NCBI GenBank assembly: GCA_007127655.1
Contig: SKYX01000008.1
Location: 1 to 5,832, forward strand
From: Desulfonatronum sp.
Lineage (GTDB): Bacteria > Desulfobacterota > Desulfovibrionia > Desulfovibrionales > Desulfonatronaceae
DNA: 5,832 bases
Direction: 5' to 3'
Below are positions 1 through 5,832 of this stretch, piece after piece; position 1 is the stretch's first letter, and every line of letters begins with the position of its first letter. Below the pieces are notes generated by a model. It worked only from the letters and a program-made list of their open reading frames with translations, ran no database searches and had not been told where the DNA came from. The position numbers were made by a program, and so were the translations under genes.

Positions 1-1101
1 CCTTTGGTGCTGATCATCGACGATGATCCCACGAATCGAGTGGTCCTCCAGCGAATCCTGGCCTCTTCCGGGTTTGCGACGCTTCAGGCCGAAACCGGAA
101 ATGAAGGCCGGAGCCAGGCCCTGACGCACAGCCCGGACTTGATCCTGCTGGACATCATGATGCCGGGGGAAAGCGGCTTTGAAACCTTGCTTCGGCTCAA
201 GGAAGAGCCGATCACCGCCGCTATTCCGGTCATTTTTCTTTCCGCGCTGGACGATCTGGGCTCCAAGGTCAAGGGATTTGAACTGGGCGCGGTGGATTAC
301 GTCACCAAGCCCTTCGAGCCCCTGGAGATTTTGGCCCGAGTGCGGACCAACCTGAAGGTGGCGCGGGCCTACCGGAGCGTGATCGCCGAACAGGCCGAGA
401 AGCTGCGCCAGATTGGCGAGGCCCAACAGTCCATGCTCACCAAGCCTGAAGAGCACCCTGAAGCCAGGTTCGCCGTCTTCTACGAGCCCATCCTGGAAGC
501 CGGGGGCGACTATTACGACGTGTTCCCCGTCAGCGGCGGCTTTGGCTATGTCGTCGCGGACATCAGCGGGCACGACCTGAAGACGTCCTTCATCACCTCC
601 GGGGTCAAGGCCCTGATACGCCAAAACGCCAGCCCGCTGTTCACGCCCGTGGAAACCCTGACTACCATCAACAATGTGCTCCACGACGTTCTTCCGCCGG
701 GAAGATTCCTCACGGCAGCCTACGCCGTGCTCAACGGCAGACGCGACCACCTCACGGTTCTCTCAGCCGGTCACCCGCCGCCGATTTTCGTGGGAAGTAA
801 CGGCGAAGTGGAAATCCTGCGGGCCGAAGGCGATATTCTCGGCCCGTTTCCGCACATCTACCTGAACCCGATTTCCCGGCAGGTGACCAAGGGGGACAGG
901 ATTTTTCTCTACACCGACGGTCTGCTGGATGTGAATAACAACCAATCCCGCGACGTTCACGACGACATCCGGACTCTGATCCAAGCCTGCGAAGAATGCC
1001 GCTCCCTCCCCTTGGCGGCCTGTCCGGGCCATATTCAGGTCCGAATATTGCAAAGAGCCAAGGCCCAGGACGACGCCGTGTTGCTGGCCGTCGAGGTATG
1101 A
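1..1101 (+). CDS. Response regulator with PPM/SpoIIE-type serine phosphatase output (RsbU-like), 5' end at window edge
   Basis: Cytoplasmic two-domain signalling protein. Counting from the TTG at base 4, residues 1-120 form a CheY-like receiver with acidic pair D6/D7, phospho-acceptor D50 in an LLLDIMMPG context, S80 and the conserved K102 of the TKPFEP motif. A charged helical linker (about 115-145) leads to a SpoIIE/PP2C-like phosphatase domain (about 155-365). Its probable metal-binding acidic residues lie in GGDYYDVF (D169), VADISGH (D186), LYTDGLLD (D305) and QDDAVLL (D356/D357). In this family, phosphorylation of the receiver controls dephosphorylation of a Ser-phosphorylated STAS antagonist. 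The next gene encodes such a STAS domain with its kinase, making it the likely substrate. The open frame continues to base 1 (a Pro codon precedes the TTG), so the true start is probably a few codons upstream, outside the window. TTG at base 4 cannot be excluded. No motif is missing. Confidence 0.95.
   Translation, partial: PLVLIIDDDPTNRVVLQRILASSGFATLQAETGNEGRSQALTHSPDLILLDIMMPGESGFETLLRLKEEPITAAIPVIFLSALDDLGSKVKGFELGAVDYVTKPFEPLEILARVRTNLKVARAYRSVIAEQAEKLRQIGEAQQSMLTKPEEHPEARFAVFYEPILEAGGDYYDVFPVSGGFGYVVADISGHDLKTSFITSGVKALIRQNASPLFTPVETLTTINNVLHDVLPPGRFLTAAYAVLNGRRDHLTVLSAGHPPPIFVGSNGEVEILRAEGDILGPFPHIYLNPISRQVTKGDRIFLYTDGLLDVNNNQSRDVHDDIRTLIQACEECRSLPLAACPGHIQVRILQRAKAQDDAVLLAVEV
1093..1096 (+). 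promoter_or_regulatory. Shine-Dalgarno site deciding the start of the kinase-STAS gene
   Basis: GAGG lies inside the last codons of the phosphatase gene. It is 7 bases before the ATG at 1104 but only 1 base before the ATG at 1098. The spacing favours 1104, which would start the second gene 2 bases after the upstream stop. Use of 1098 would instead give an ATGA overlap and two more residues. Either way the two genes look translationally coupled. Confidence 0.6.
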
Positions 1102-1103
1102 CC

Positions 1104-1841
1104 ATGCAGATTGTATCGCGGACCGAAAACCAAGTGGGGCTGAGTATCCCTTCGAACCTCACGGAGGTGGATCAAGCCTGCCTATCGGTGCAAGGTCTCC
1201 TGCGAGACAAGCTTCCCACCGAGGATCATTTCATGATTCTCCTGGCTCTGCGTGAAGCCTTGACCAACGCCGTGATCCACGGCAACCGTTCCGACCCGGG
1301 AAAATCAGCAACTTGTCTGGTTACCATTCACCCGGATCTCCTTGAGGTCGTGATTCAGGATCAAGGCCCCGGCTTCGCATGGCAAAACCGAAACTGGAAA
1401 CTGCCTCCGCCCAGCAGCGAGTCTGGTCGGGGCTTGGCGATCATTCGCAGTTTTTTTGCTCAGATAGAATTCAATGATTCCGGCAACCGGATAACGTTAC
1501 GCAAGCGATTCGAACCTTCGGGAGTTAAAAAAATGTTACAAATACAAAAAGATGGGCCGAAAACCTTCGCCAAGGTGACCGAAAACATGGTCGGCTCGAA
1601 GATCGATGAACTCCGCTTGGAATTATCAAACCTGGTCAAAAACGACCATACCGACTTGACCATTGACCTGAGCAGCGTCGACATGGTGGACTCCCTGGGC
1701 ATGGGGCTGCTCGTGGCCACGCACAACTCCCTGAAAACCAAACAGGGCCGCCTTACCCTGGTGAACGTCAGGCAGGACATCTACAACGTGCTGGTCGTCA
1801 TGCGCCTGGACAAGCACTTCACAATTCAAAAGGCCGAATGA
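1104..1841 (+). CDS. RsbW-like serine kinase domain fused in frame to RsbV-like STAS domain
   Basis: A 245-residue protein from ATG 1104. Residues 1-137 are a GHKL ATPase of the RsbW/SpoIIAB anti-sigma kinase type. The N-box LREALTNAVIHGN holds the catalytic-type E51 and N55, the DQGPG motif starts at D86, and the SGRGLAII lid motif lies around 107-114. Residues 144-245 are a STAS domain with VDSLGMG. S197 aligns with the serine phosphorylated in Bacillus RsbV (S56) and SpoIIAA (S58), so kinase and substrate appear to be covalently joined. The family norm is two separate genes of about 140 and 100 residues. Here the linker is only about six residues and its codons contain a good Shine-Dalgarno site followed by ATG 1533. 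The STAS domain may therefore also be translated alone, or the fusion may come from a recent or artefactual indel. The upstream phosphatase is the likely antagonist of this kinase. No sigma factor is visible, so the target is unknown. Confidence 0.9.
   Translation: MQIVSRTENQVGLSIPSNLTEVDQACLSVQGLLRDKLPTEDHFMILLALREALTNAVIHGNRSDPGKSATCLVTIHPDLLEVVIQDQGPGFAWQNRNWKLPPPSSESGRGLAIIRSFFAQIEFNDSGNRITLRKRFEPSGVKKMLQIQKDGPKTFAKVTENMVGSKIDELRLELSNLVKNDHTDLTIDLSSVDMVDSLGMGLLVATHNSLKTKQGRLTLVNVRQDIYNVLVVMRLDKHFTIQKAE
1520..1535 (+). promoter_or_regulatory. Internal ribosome binding site and start codon for a free STAS domain (predicted)
   Basis: GGGAG at 1520-1524 is followed by an A-rich spacer and ATG at 1533-1535, with 8 bases between GGAG and ATG. 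This is the best-formed initiation signal in the first two genes. It falls exactly at the start of the STAS domain (MLQIQKDG), and the codons after it are A-rich, as is common in initiation regions. A TAA in another frame (1526-1528) sits between the Shine-Dalgarno site and the ATG, where the stop of a separate kinase gene would be expected. A product from ATG 1533 would have 102 residues, typical of an RsbV-like protein. The signal is seen in the sequence; its use is inferred. Confidence 0.55.
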
Positions 1842-1916
1842 CTCGCACGGCTGATGCTTGCCAAAGCCTGTTGCTTCGCGACCACCGCCCCTGACCCCAA
1901 ACAGTGAGACCGCCTT

Positions 1917-3032
1917 ATGTCCGATGAATTGATGGACGCGTTTGTCGAGGATTCCAAGGAACACCTGGAAAGCATCGAATCCGACATCATGGCTCTGGAA
2001 AACCTGGAAGGAGCCTATGACGAGGAGCTGATCAACCGGATTTTTCGCACGGCCCACTCCATCAAGGGCGCGGCCGGTTTCTTCGGCCTGGAGGCCATTG
2101 GTTCCCTGGCCCACAAGCTGGAAAACGCCCTGCACCTGATGCGCGATCAAAATCTCCGCCCGGATCGACCGACCTGCCAAATCCTGCTGGAAGGCTTCGA
2201 TCAGCTCAACGCCATGATCAACGATCCCGGAAGCAGCGAATGCCTGGATATTTCAGACATTCTCTCTCGAATTCAAGGACTGCTCACCCCGGAAATCAAG
2301 CTGAGCACGGAAACGGCCATGAGCCTGCCGTCGACGCAAGGGCAGTCCATTTTCGATGTGGACATGTTCACCTTGGAACAGGGGCTCAAGGGTGGAAAAT
2401 ATCTCTACCACATCGAATTCGACCTGATCCACGACATTCATCGCAAGGACAAAACGCCCTACGACATCATCAAAACCCTTCAGGACTCCGGTCTGATCCT
2501 GGACTGCAAGGTGGATTTCGAGGCCACGGGCACCCTGGAGGACGGCTTTGCGCAACGTATCCCACTGAATGTCTTGTTCGCCTCGATCATTGATCCTGAC
2601 GTGGTCGGCGCATTGATCGACGTTCCGGCGGAACGGATCAGGGAACTGGAGAAATCCATGTTCCAGATGCAATCGCCCCCCCGCGATGCTGCCGACAAAA
2701 AATTAGCGGTCGCGGAAACCTGCCCCCTGAGTGCTGATTCCCCCTGGAAGATGGTCGGCGACCAAGCCGTCCTGCTCTTCGGAGAGCGGTTCGAACTGTC
2801 CCAGGTCGAGGAGTTTCGAAACTGCTTCCACGCCGCCCCGGCCAAAGCCGCGGGCCTGCGTCTGGACCTGAGCGCCACCCGGTACGTGGACGCCGCCGGT
2901 CTGCAGGCCCTGGCCGCGGCCCTGAAAACCAGCGCCCGTCTGGATCGCGGACTGACCTTCGCTTCAGCGGACGAACTTCTCGAACAATTCCAAAACCTCG
3001 GCTTCGCCTGGATGCTGGAGAGCGGCTCATGA
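1917..3032 (+). CDS. Hpt domain / CheA P2-like domain / STAS domain protein
   Basis: A 371-residue cytoplasmic protein. Residues 1-105 are a CheA P1-type Hpt domain with the phospho-accepting H47 in FRTAHSIKGAAGFFGL. Residues about 144-242 form an alpha/beta domain (YHIEFDL, then PYDIIKTLQDSG) resembling in pattern the domain that follows P1 in the downstream CheA. A variable linker (about 250-275) leads to a C-terminal STAS domain (277-371) with YVDAAGLQAL. The usual phosphorylatable serine is alanine (A326), so an RsbW-type kinase could not modify the canonical position. There is no dimerisation, ATPase or CheW-like domain, so it cannot act as a kinase. H47 would need phosphate from CheA or another kinase. 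The start at ATG 1917 gives the Hpt helix its usual N-terminus, although only a weak GTGAG lies upstream (1903-1907). The stop overlaps the cheA start. The biological role is inferred from domains only. Confidence 0.9.
   Translation: MSDELMDAFVEDSKEHLESIESDIMALENLEGAYDEELINRIFRTAHSIKGAAGFFGLEAIGSLAHKLENALHLMRDQNLRPDRPTCQILLEGFDQLNAMINDPGSSECLDISDILSRIQGLLTPEIKLSTETAMSLPSTQGQSIFDVDMFTLEQGLKGGKYLYHIEFDLIHDIHRKDKTPYDIIKTLQDSGLILDCKVDFEATGTLEDGFAQRIPLNVLFASIIDPDVVGALIDVPAERIRELEKSMFQMQSPPRDAADKKLAVAETCPLSADSPWKMVGDQAVLLFGERFELSQVEEFRNCFHAAPAKAAGLRLDLSATRYVDAAGLQALAAALKTSARLDRGLTFASADELLEQFQNLGFAWMLESGS
3017..3020 (+). promoter_or_regulatory. Shine-Dalgarno site for cheA
   Basis: GGAG within the last codons of the Hpt-STAS gene lies 8 bases before ATG 3029, an ideal spacing. 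The ATGA overlap (3029-3032) means cheA is translated from the same message and is probably coupled to the gene before it. Confidence 0.7.
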
Positions 3033-5290
3033 GCGCGAAATACCAATTGTTTATCGAAGAATGCCAGGAACTTTTGGCTGAGTTGGAGAGCGCCCTGCTG
3101 GAACTGGAGACCGACCCGGGCAACATCGACGGAGTACACCGTATTTTCCGCTCCCTGCACACCATTAAGGGGTCCGCGGCCATGCTTGGACTGGAGGACG
3201 TCCGGGAGCTGACCAACGACCTGGAGACCCTTTTCGACCGGGTGAGATCGACGGAAATCGCCTGCACTCCGGCGTTGGTCACGCTGTCCTTCCGCTACAA
3301 GGATATGTTGACCGAATATCTCCAAGACCCGGAAAAAGGCTTGCCCCAGGACAAGACCACCGAGATCCTGATGGCCCTGGAGCAGGCCATGGACGCCCCG
3401 GTACACGCCGCGCCCAAGCCCACCGAGCCCCCTTCCGAGGACTGCGCGTCCTGCCGACCTGAAAATGGCTCCGATGCCGACAATCTCCTTCAGCACTACC
3501 ACCTGCGCTACCACCCCGCGAACAAGTCCTTCGATTCCCTGGATCCCTTGGATTTTTTTAGCCAAATGCAACTCCTCGGCCCATGCGAGATCCATGCATC
3601 TCCAGAGCATGTTCCGCCGCTGGACAACCTGGAGCCTTCGCGTTGCGTCACGAGTTGGGACGTGATTCTCCAGACCAGCGCGGACGAGGAAACGATTCGC
3701 GACGTCTTCCTCTTCCTGGACGACCCCGACGACGTGAGCCAATTTAGAGCGATTGACGACGACGAGGCGGCCAAGCTCCGCCAGGCCCAGGCCCGGCAAA
3801 TATCCGAACTCCTGGCCGCGGCGTCTCAGTCGCAAGTTCCGAGCCAGCCCGCAATTGACAAGTTGGACGACAACACCCCCGGCACCGCTCAATCGCCCCA
3901 AACTCGGCCCACGCCTCAGCCGCACAAACCGGATGTTTTGCCCCCCCCCGCACCTTCGCCGCAATCCACTCAAGCCTCCCCTCCCCGGTCTTCCGAACCT
4001 TCCGGACACCCCAAGGAGATGCGTTCTCCCTCCCCGGCCGCACCCCAGGCCGGAGAGCCGAAAAGCCCTCCTGCCGGCGCTACCAAGGCCGAAGAGATCG
4101 CCTCCATCCGGGTTAGCGCCACGAAACTGGATGATATGGTCGATCTGGTCGGGCAATTGGTCATTGTCCAGGCCCGGTTGAAGCAGATCGAATCCGAACT
4201 GCATAATCCGCTGCTCACTTCGGTCAGCGAGGAAATCGAGCGCTTGAGCGGCGACCTGCGCGAGCGGACCCTGTCCCTGCGCATGCTGCCCATCGGCTCA
4301 ACCTTTAATCGGTTCCGCCGCCTGGTCCGGGATCTGTCCTCGGAGCTGGGCAAGGAAATTGAGCTGAAGACCCACGGCGCGGAAACCGAACTGGACAAGA
4401 CGGTCATCGAAAAACTCAGCGACCCCCTGGTACACATCCTGCGCAACAGCGTCGATCACGGCGTCGAATCCGCCGAAATCCGCCAAGCCCAGGGCAAGCC
4501 CGCCAAAGGCACGATTACCCTCTCCGCCATGCAGAGCGCCGGGCAGGTGCGGATTGTTATCGAGGACGACGGCGGTGGCATTGACCCGGACAAGATATTC
4601 GCCAAGGCCGTGGAGCGGGGCCTGGCCAGGGCCGATGCCCGGCCTTCGGACCGGGACGTGCTCCAAATGATTTTTGCCCCCGGCTTTTCCACGGCCGAAA
4701 AGGTCACCGCGGTTTCCGGCCGCGGGGTGGGCATGGACGTGGTCAAACGCTCCCTGGAATCCCTCAAGGGCACGGTGGAGATTGACAGCCGTCCCGGCCA
4801 GGGCACGTCCATCAGCATCGGCCTGCCCCTGACCCTGGCGATCATCGAAGGGCTGCTGGTCACTCTGGGCAATGAATACTACGTCATCCCCCTTTCCGAC
4901 GTCCTGGAATGCGTCGAGATCCAGCGCGGGGATGACGAACCCGAGCGCATTGCCAAGGCCTACGACGTGCGCGGCGAATTGCTGCCCTGTCTGGTTCTGC
5001 GCAACTGGTATCACATGGGCTCCACTGGGCCGGAAATCGAGCAGGTGGTGGTGGTCCAGGCCGGCAACCGCCGCGTCGGACTGGTCGTGGACAGCATCGT
5101 GGGCCAGCTCCAGACCGTGATCAAAGGCTTGGGCCGGGTGTTCAACGGGATGAGGGGCCTCTCCGGGGCCACGATCATGGGCAACGGCGCCCTGGCCCTG
5201 ATCCTGGACGTGGCCTCCCTGGTCACCGAGTTGGAACACCACGAAGAGACCGGAACGGGCCGGAGCAAGCAAGCTCACAAGCTCCGTTGA
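3029..5290 (+). CDS. cheA: Chemotaxis-type histidine kinase CheA
   Basis: A 753-residue CheA with the full set of domains. P1 Hpt is at residues 1-105 with H44 in RSLHTIKGSA. A P2-like alpha/beta domain is at about 150-245 (CVTSWDVILQTSADEETIRDVFLF). A Pro/Gln/Ser-rich disordered linker covers about 265-350. The P3 dimerisation helices are at about 355-420, including LSLRMLPIG. The P4 GHKL kinase domain is at about 425-595, with N-box HILRNSVDHGVE (N473, H477), G1 DDGGGID (D514), F-box FAPGFST (549-555) and G2 GRGVGMD. The C-terminal P5 CheW-like domain is at about 600-735, ending in the ATIMGNG..ALILD signature. No catalytic residue is missing. P5 implies coupling to CheW and a chemoreceptor array, but neither gene is present here. 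The neighbours suggest that it feeds the receiver-phosphatase and/or the Hpt-STAS protein rather than, or as well as, a flagellar CheY. The linker contains a run of nine C. Confidence 0.97.
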   Translation: MSAKYQLFIEECQELLAELESALLELETDPGNIDGVHRIFRSLHTIKGSAAMLGLEDVRELTNDLETLFDRVRSTEIACTPALVTLSFRYKDMLTEYLQDPEKGLPQDKTTEILMALEQAMDAPVHAAPKPTEPPSEDCASCRPENGSDADNLLQHYHLRYHPANKSFDSLDPLDFFSQMQLLGPCEIHASPEHVPPLDNLEPSRCVTSWDVILQTSADEETIRDVFLFLDDPDDVSQFRAIDDDEAAKLRQAQARQISELLAAASQSQVPSQPAIDKLDDNTPGTAQSPQTRPTPQPHKPDVLPPPAPSPQSTQASPPRSSEPSGHPKEMRSPSPAAPQAGEPKSPPAGATKAEEIASIRVSATKLDDMVDLVGQLVIVQARLKQIESELHNPLLTSVSEEIERLSGDLRERTLSLRMLPIGSTFNRFRRLVRDLSSELGKEIELKTHGAETELDKTVIEKLSDPLVHILRNSVDHGVESAEIRQAQGKPAKGTITLSAMQSAGQVRIVIEDDGGGIDPDKIFAKAVERGLARADARPSDRDVLQMIFAPGFSTAEKVTAVSGRGVGMDVVKRSLESLKGTVEIDSRPGQGTSISIGLPLTLAIIEGLLVTLGNEYYVIPLSDVLECVEIQRGDDEPERIAKAYDVRGELLPCLVLRNWYHMGSTGPEIEQVVVVQAGNRRVGLVVDSIVGQLQTVIKGLGRVFNGMRGLSGATIMGNGALALILDVASLVTELEHHEETGTGRSKQAHKLR
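3941..3949 (+). repeat. Homopolymer run of nine C inside cheA
   Basis: Nine consecutive C bases encode three prolines in the disordered linker of CheA (around residues 305-307). The reading frame is intact through the run as given. Gain or loss of one base would cut off the P3, P4 and P5 domains. Such tracts are prone to slippage both in cells and in sequencing. Confidence 0.9.
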
Positions 5291-5314
5291 CATCCTGATC
5301 GTTGATACTACCAT
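5287..5314 (+). promoter_or_regulatory. Possible sigma70-type promoter for bacterioferritin
   Basis: A perfect TTGACA (5287-5292) overlaps the cheA stop codon. After 16 bases it is followed by TACCAT (5309-5314), which matches the -10 consensus at four of six positions. Initiation would occur around 5321, leaving a 5' leader of about 65 bases before the ATG at 5388. I see no clear Fur or PerR operator in the 97-base gap. The -10 element is imperfect, so this is a candidate only. Confidence 0.4.
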
Positions 5315-5371
5315 GCGGAAATCGGTGAAACCAACCGCCAAGCAAACCCAATTCCCACATCTTACGACATC

Positions 5372-5377
5372 AAGGAG
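5372..5377 (+). promoter_or_regulatory. Shine-Dalgarno site for bacterioferritin
   Basis: AAGGAG ends 10 bases before ATG 5388. It is a near-perfect ribosome binding site, stronger than those of the signalling genes upstream, which fits an abundant storage protein and supports the start choice. Confidence 0.8.
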
Positions 5378-5387
5378 AGCAACGACG

Positions 5388-5832
5388 ATGGAAAACGCGA
5401 CCCTTTCAGCAAGCAAGGAAGAACGCAGGGCCAAAGTGATCGAGGTCCTGAACAAGGCCCGGGCCATGGAACTGCACGCCATTTCCCAGTACATGAACCA
5501 GCATTACGGGCTGGACGACATGGACTACGGAGAGCTGGCAGCCAACCAGAAGCTCATTGCCATCGATGAGATGCGCCATGCCGAAATGTTCGCGGAACGG
5601 ATCAAGGAACTGGGCGGCGAGCCCACCACGGACCCCGCGGCCAAGACCCAGAAGAACCAGGACGTGGAAACCATCTTTTCTTTCGACGCCGATCTGGAAG
5701 ACAACACCGTGGACGTCTACAACCAATTTCTGCTGGTCTGCCGGGAAAATGGCGACAGCATCAGCATGAAGCTCTTCGAGCAGATCATCGACGAGGAACA
5801 GGCCCACTTCAGCCACTTCGACAACGTTGCCG
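5388..5832 (+). CDS. bfr: Bacterioferritin (haem-binding, ferroxidase), 3' end missing
   Basis: The first 148 residues of a ferritin-like protein; the frame is open at the window edge. Family members form 24-subunit cages that oxidise Fe(II) and store Fe(III) in the cytoplasm. By alignment with E. coli Bfr from memory, all diiron ligands are present: E28 (E18), E61 (E51) and H64 (H54) in IDEMRHAE, E103 (E94), and E137 and H140 (E127, H130) in DEEQAH. M62 matches the haem-ligating Met52, so this is a haem bacterioferritin rather than a plain ferritin. The segments KVIEVLNKARAMELHAI and MDYGELAANQKLIAIDEMRH are very like D. desulfuricans Bfr, which carries iron-coproporphyrin III. Whether this protein uses the same haem cannot be told from sequence. 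About 30 residues are probably missing from the C-terminus. No rubredoxin gene precedes it, unlike in D. desulfuricans. It is probably transcribed separately from the signalling genes. Confidence 0.96.
   Translation, partial: MENATLSASKEERRAKVIEVLNKARAMELHAISQYMNQHYGLDDMDYGELAANQKLIAIDEMRHAEMFAERIKELGGEPTTDPAAKTQKNQDVETIFSFDADLEDNTVDVYNQFLLVCRENGDSISMKLFEQIIDEEQAHFSHFDNVA

Noticed and set aside
996..1097. Longer version of the kinase-STAS protein starting at 996
   Set aside because: The extra 34 residues are Pro/Gly/Arg-rich, overlap the conserved phosphatase C-terminus (QDDAVLL) in another frame, and precede the normal start of the GHKL domain. GAGG with 7-base spacing supports ATG 1104.
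1842..1916. The 75-base gap between the kinase-STAS and Hpt-STAS genes as a promoter or terminator region
   Set aside because: I found neither a convincing -35/-10 pair nor a hairpin with a T run. The genes may simply be co-transcribed across it.
1626..2180. Minus-strand open frame opposite the STAS and Hpt domains
   Set aside because: It is opposite conserved STAS and Hpt motifs that are clearly read on the plus strand, and the product has no recognisable features.
2676..2682. Run of seven C in the linker of the Hpt-STAS gene as a phase-variation site
   Set aside because: Seven C in a GC-rich gene is within chance expectation, and the frame is intact on both sides.
2480..4204. Long open frame on the minus strand (574 codons) opposite the Hpt-STAS and cheA genes
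   Set aside because: Its translation is Gly/Arg/Leu-rich low-complexity sequence with no recognisable domain, and it lies opposite clearly coding sequence with CheA motifs. It is the usual antisense shadow in GC-rich DNA.
5261..5286. Inverted repeat CGGAGC / GCTCCG at the end of cheA as a terminator
   Set aside because: The stem is only 6 base pairs with a 14-base loop, it lies inside the coding region, and no T run follows. It is not convincing as an intrinsic terminator.
4298..5494. Minus-strand open frame of 398 codons spanning the end of cheA and the start of bfr
   Set aside because: It is opposite two well-supported genes, its product is His/Gly/Asp-rich without family motifs, and I see no ribosome binding site worth noting.

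Overview
The window is a compact, all-forward stretch of signal-transduction genes from a GC-rich bacterium, followed by the start of an iron-storage gene. The best clue to the organism is the last gene. Its N-terminal two thirds closely resembles, from memory, the haem-containing bacterioferritin of Desulfovibrio desulfuricans. I therefore suggest a sulfate-reducing member of the Desulfovibrionales (Desulfovibrio / Desulfonatronum-like). This is inference, since no search was run.

Layout: (1) bases 1-1101, the near-complete 3' part of a response regulator fused to a PPM/SpoIIE-type serine phosphatase (RsbU-like output). (2) 1104-1841, an RsbW-like GHKL serine kinase domain joined in one frame to an RsbV-like STAS domain that keeps the phosphorylatable serine. 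The junction carries a Shine-Dalgarno sequence and an ATG, so the STAS domain may also be made alone. (3) 1917-3032, a protein with a CheA-type histidine phosphotransfer (Hpt) domain, a P2-like middle domain and a C-terminal STAS domain whose serine position is alanine. (4) 3029-5290, a full CheA histidine kinase with a long Pro/Gln-rich linker. (5) 5388 to the end, a bacterioferritin cut off by the window edge, with its own strong Shine-Dalgarno sequence and a plausible promoter overlapping the cheA stop codon.

Genes 1 and 2 are separated by 2 bases, or overlap as ATGA if the upstream ATG is used. Genes 3 and 4 overlap as ATGA. A 75-base gap separates the two pairs, and I see no terminator in it. 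Together they look like one operon that joins two normally separate logics. One is a chemotaxis-type His-Asp phosphorelay (CheA and Hpt-STAS feeding a receiver). The other is a partner switch (PPM phosphatase, RsbW-like kinase, STAS antagonist). The proposed flow is CheA/Hpt phosphate to the receiver aspartate, which controls the phosphatase, which resets the STAS serine phosphorylated by the kinase domain. The final target is not in the window: no sigma factor, cyclase, CheW, CheY or chemoreceptor is encoded here. The bacterioferritin is probably a separate transcription unit.

No tRNA, rRNA, CRISPR array, insertion sequence or integration site was seen. There is no gene-free stretch longer than 100 bases.
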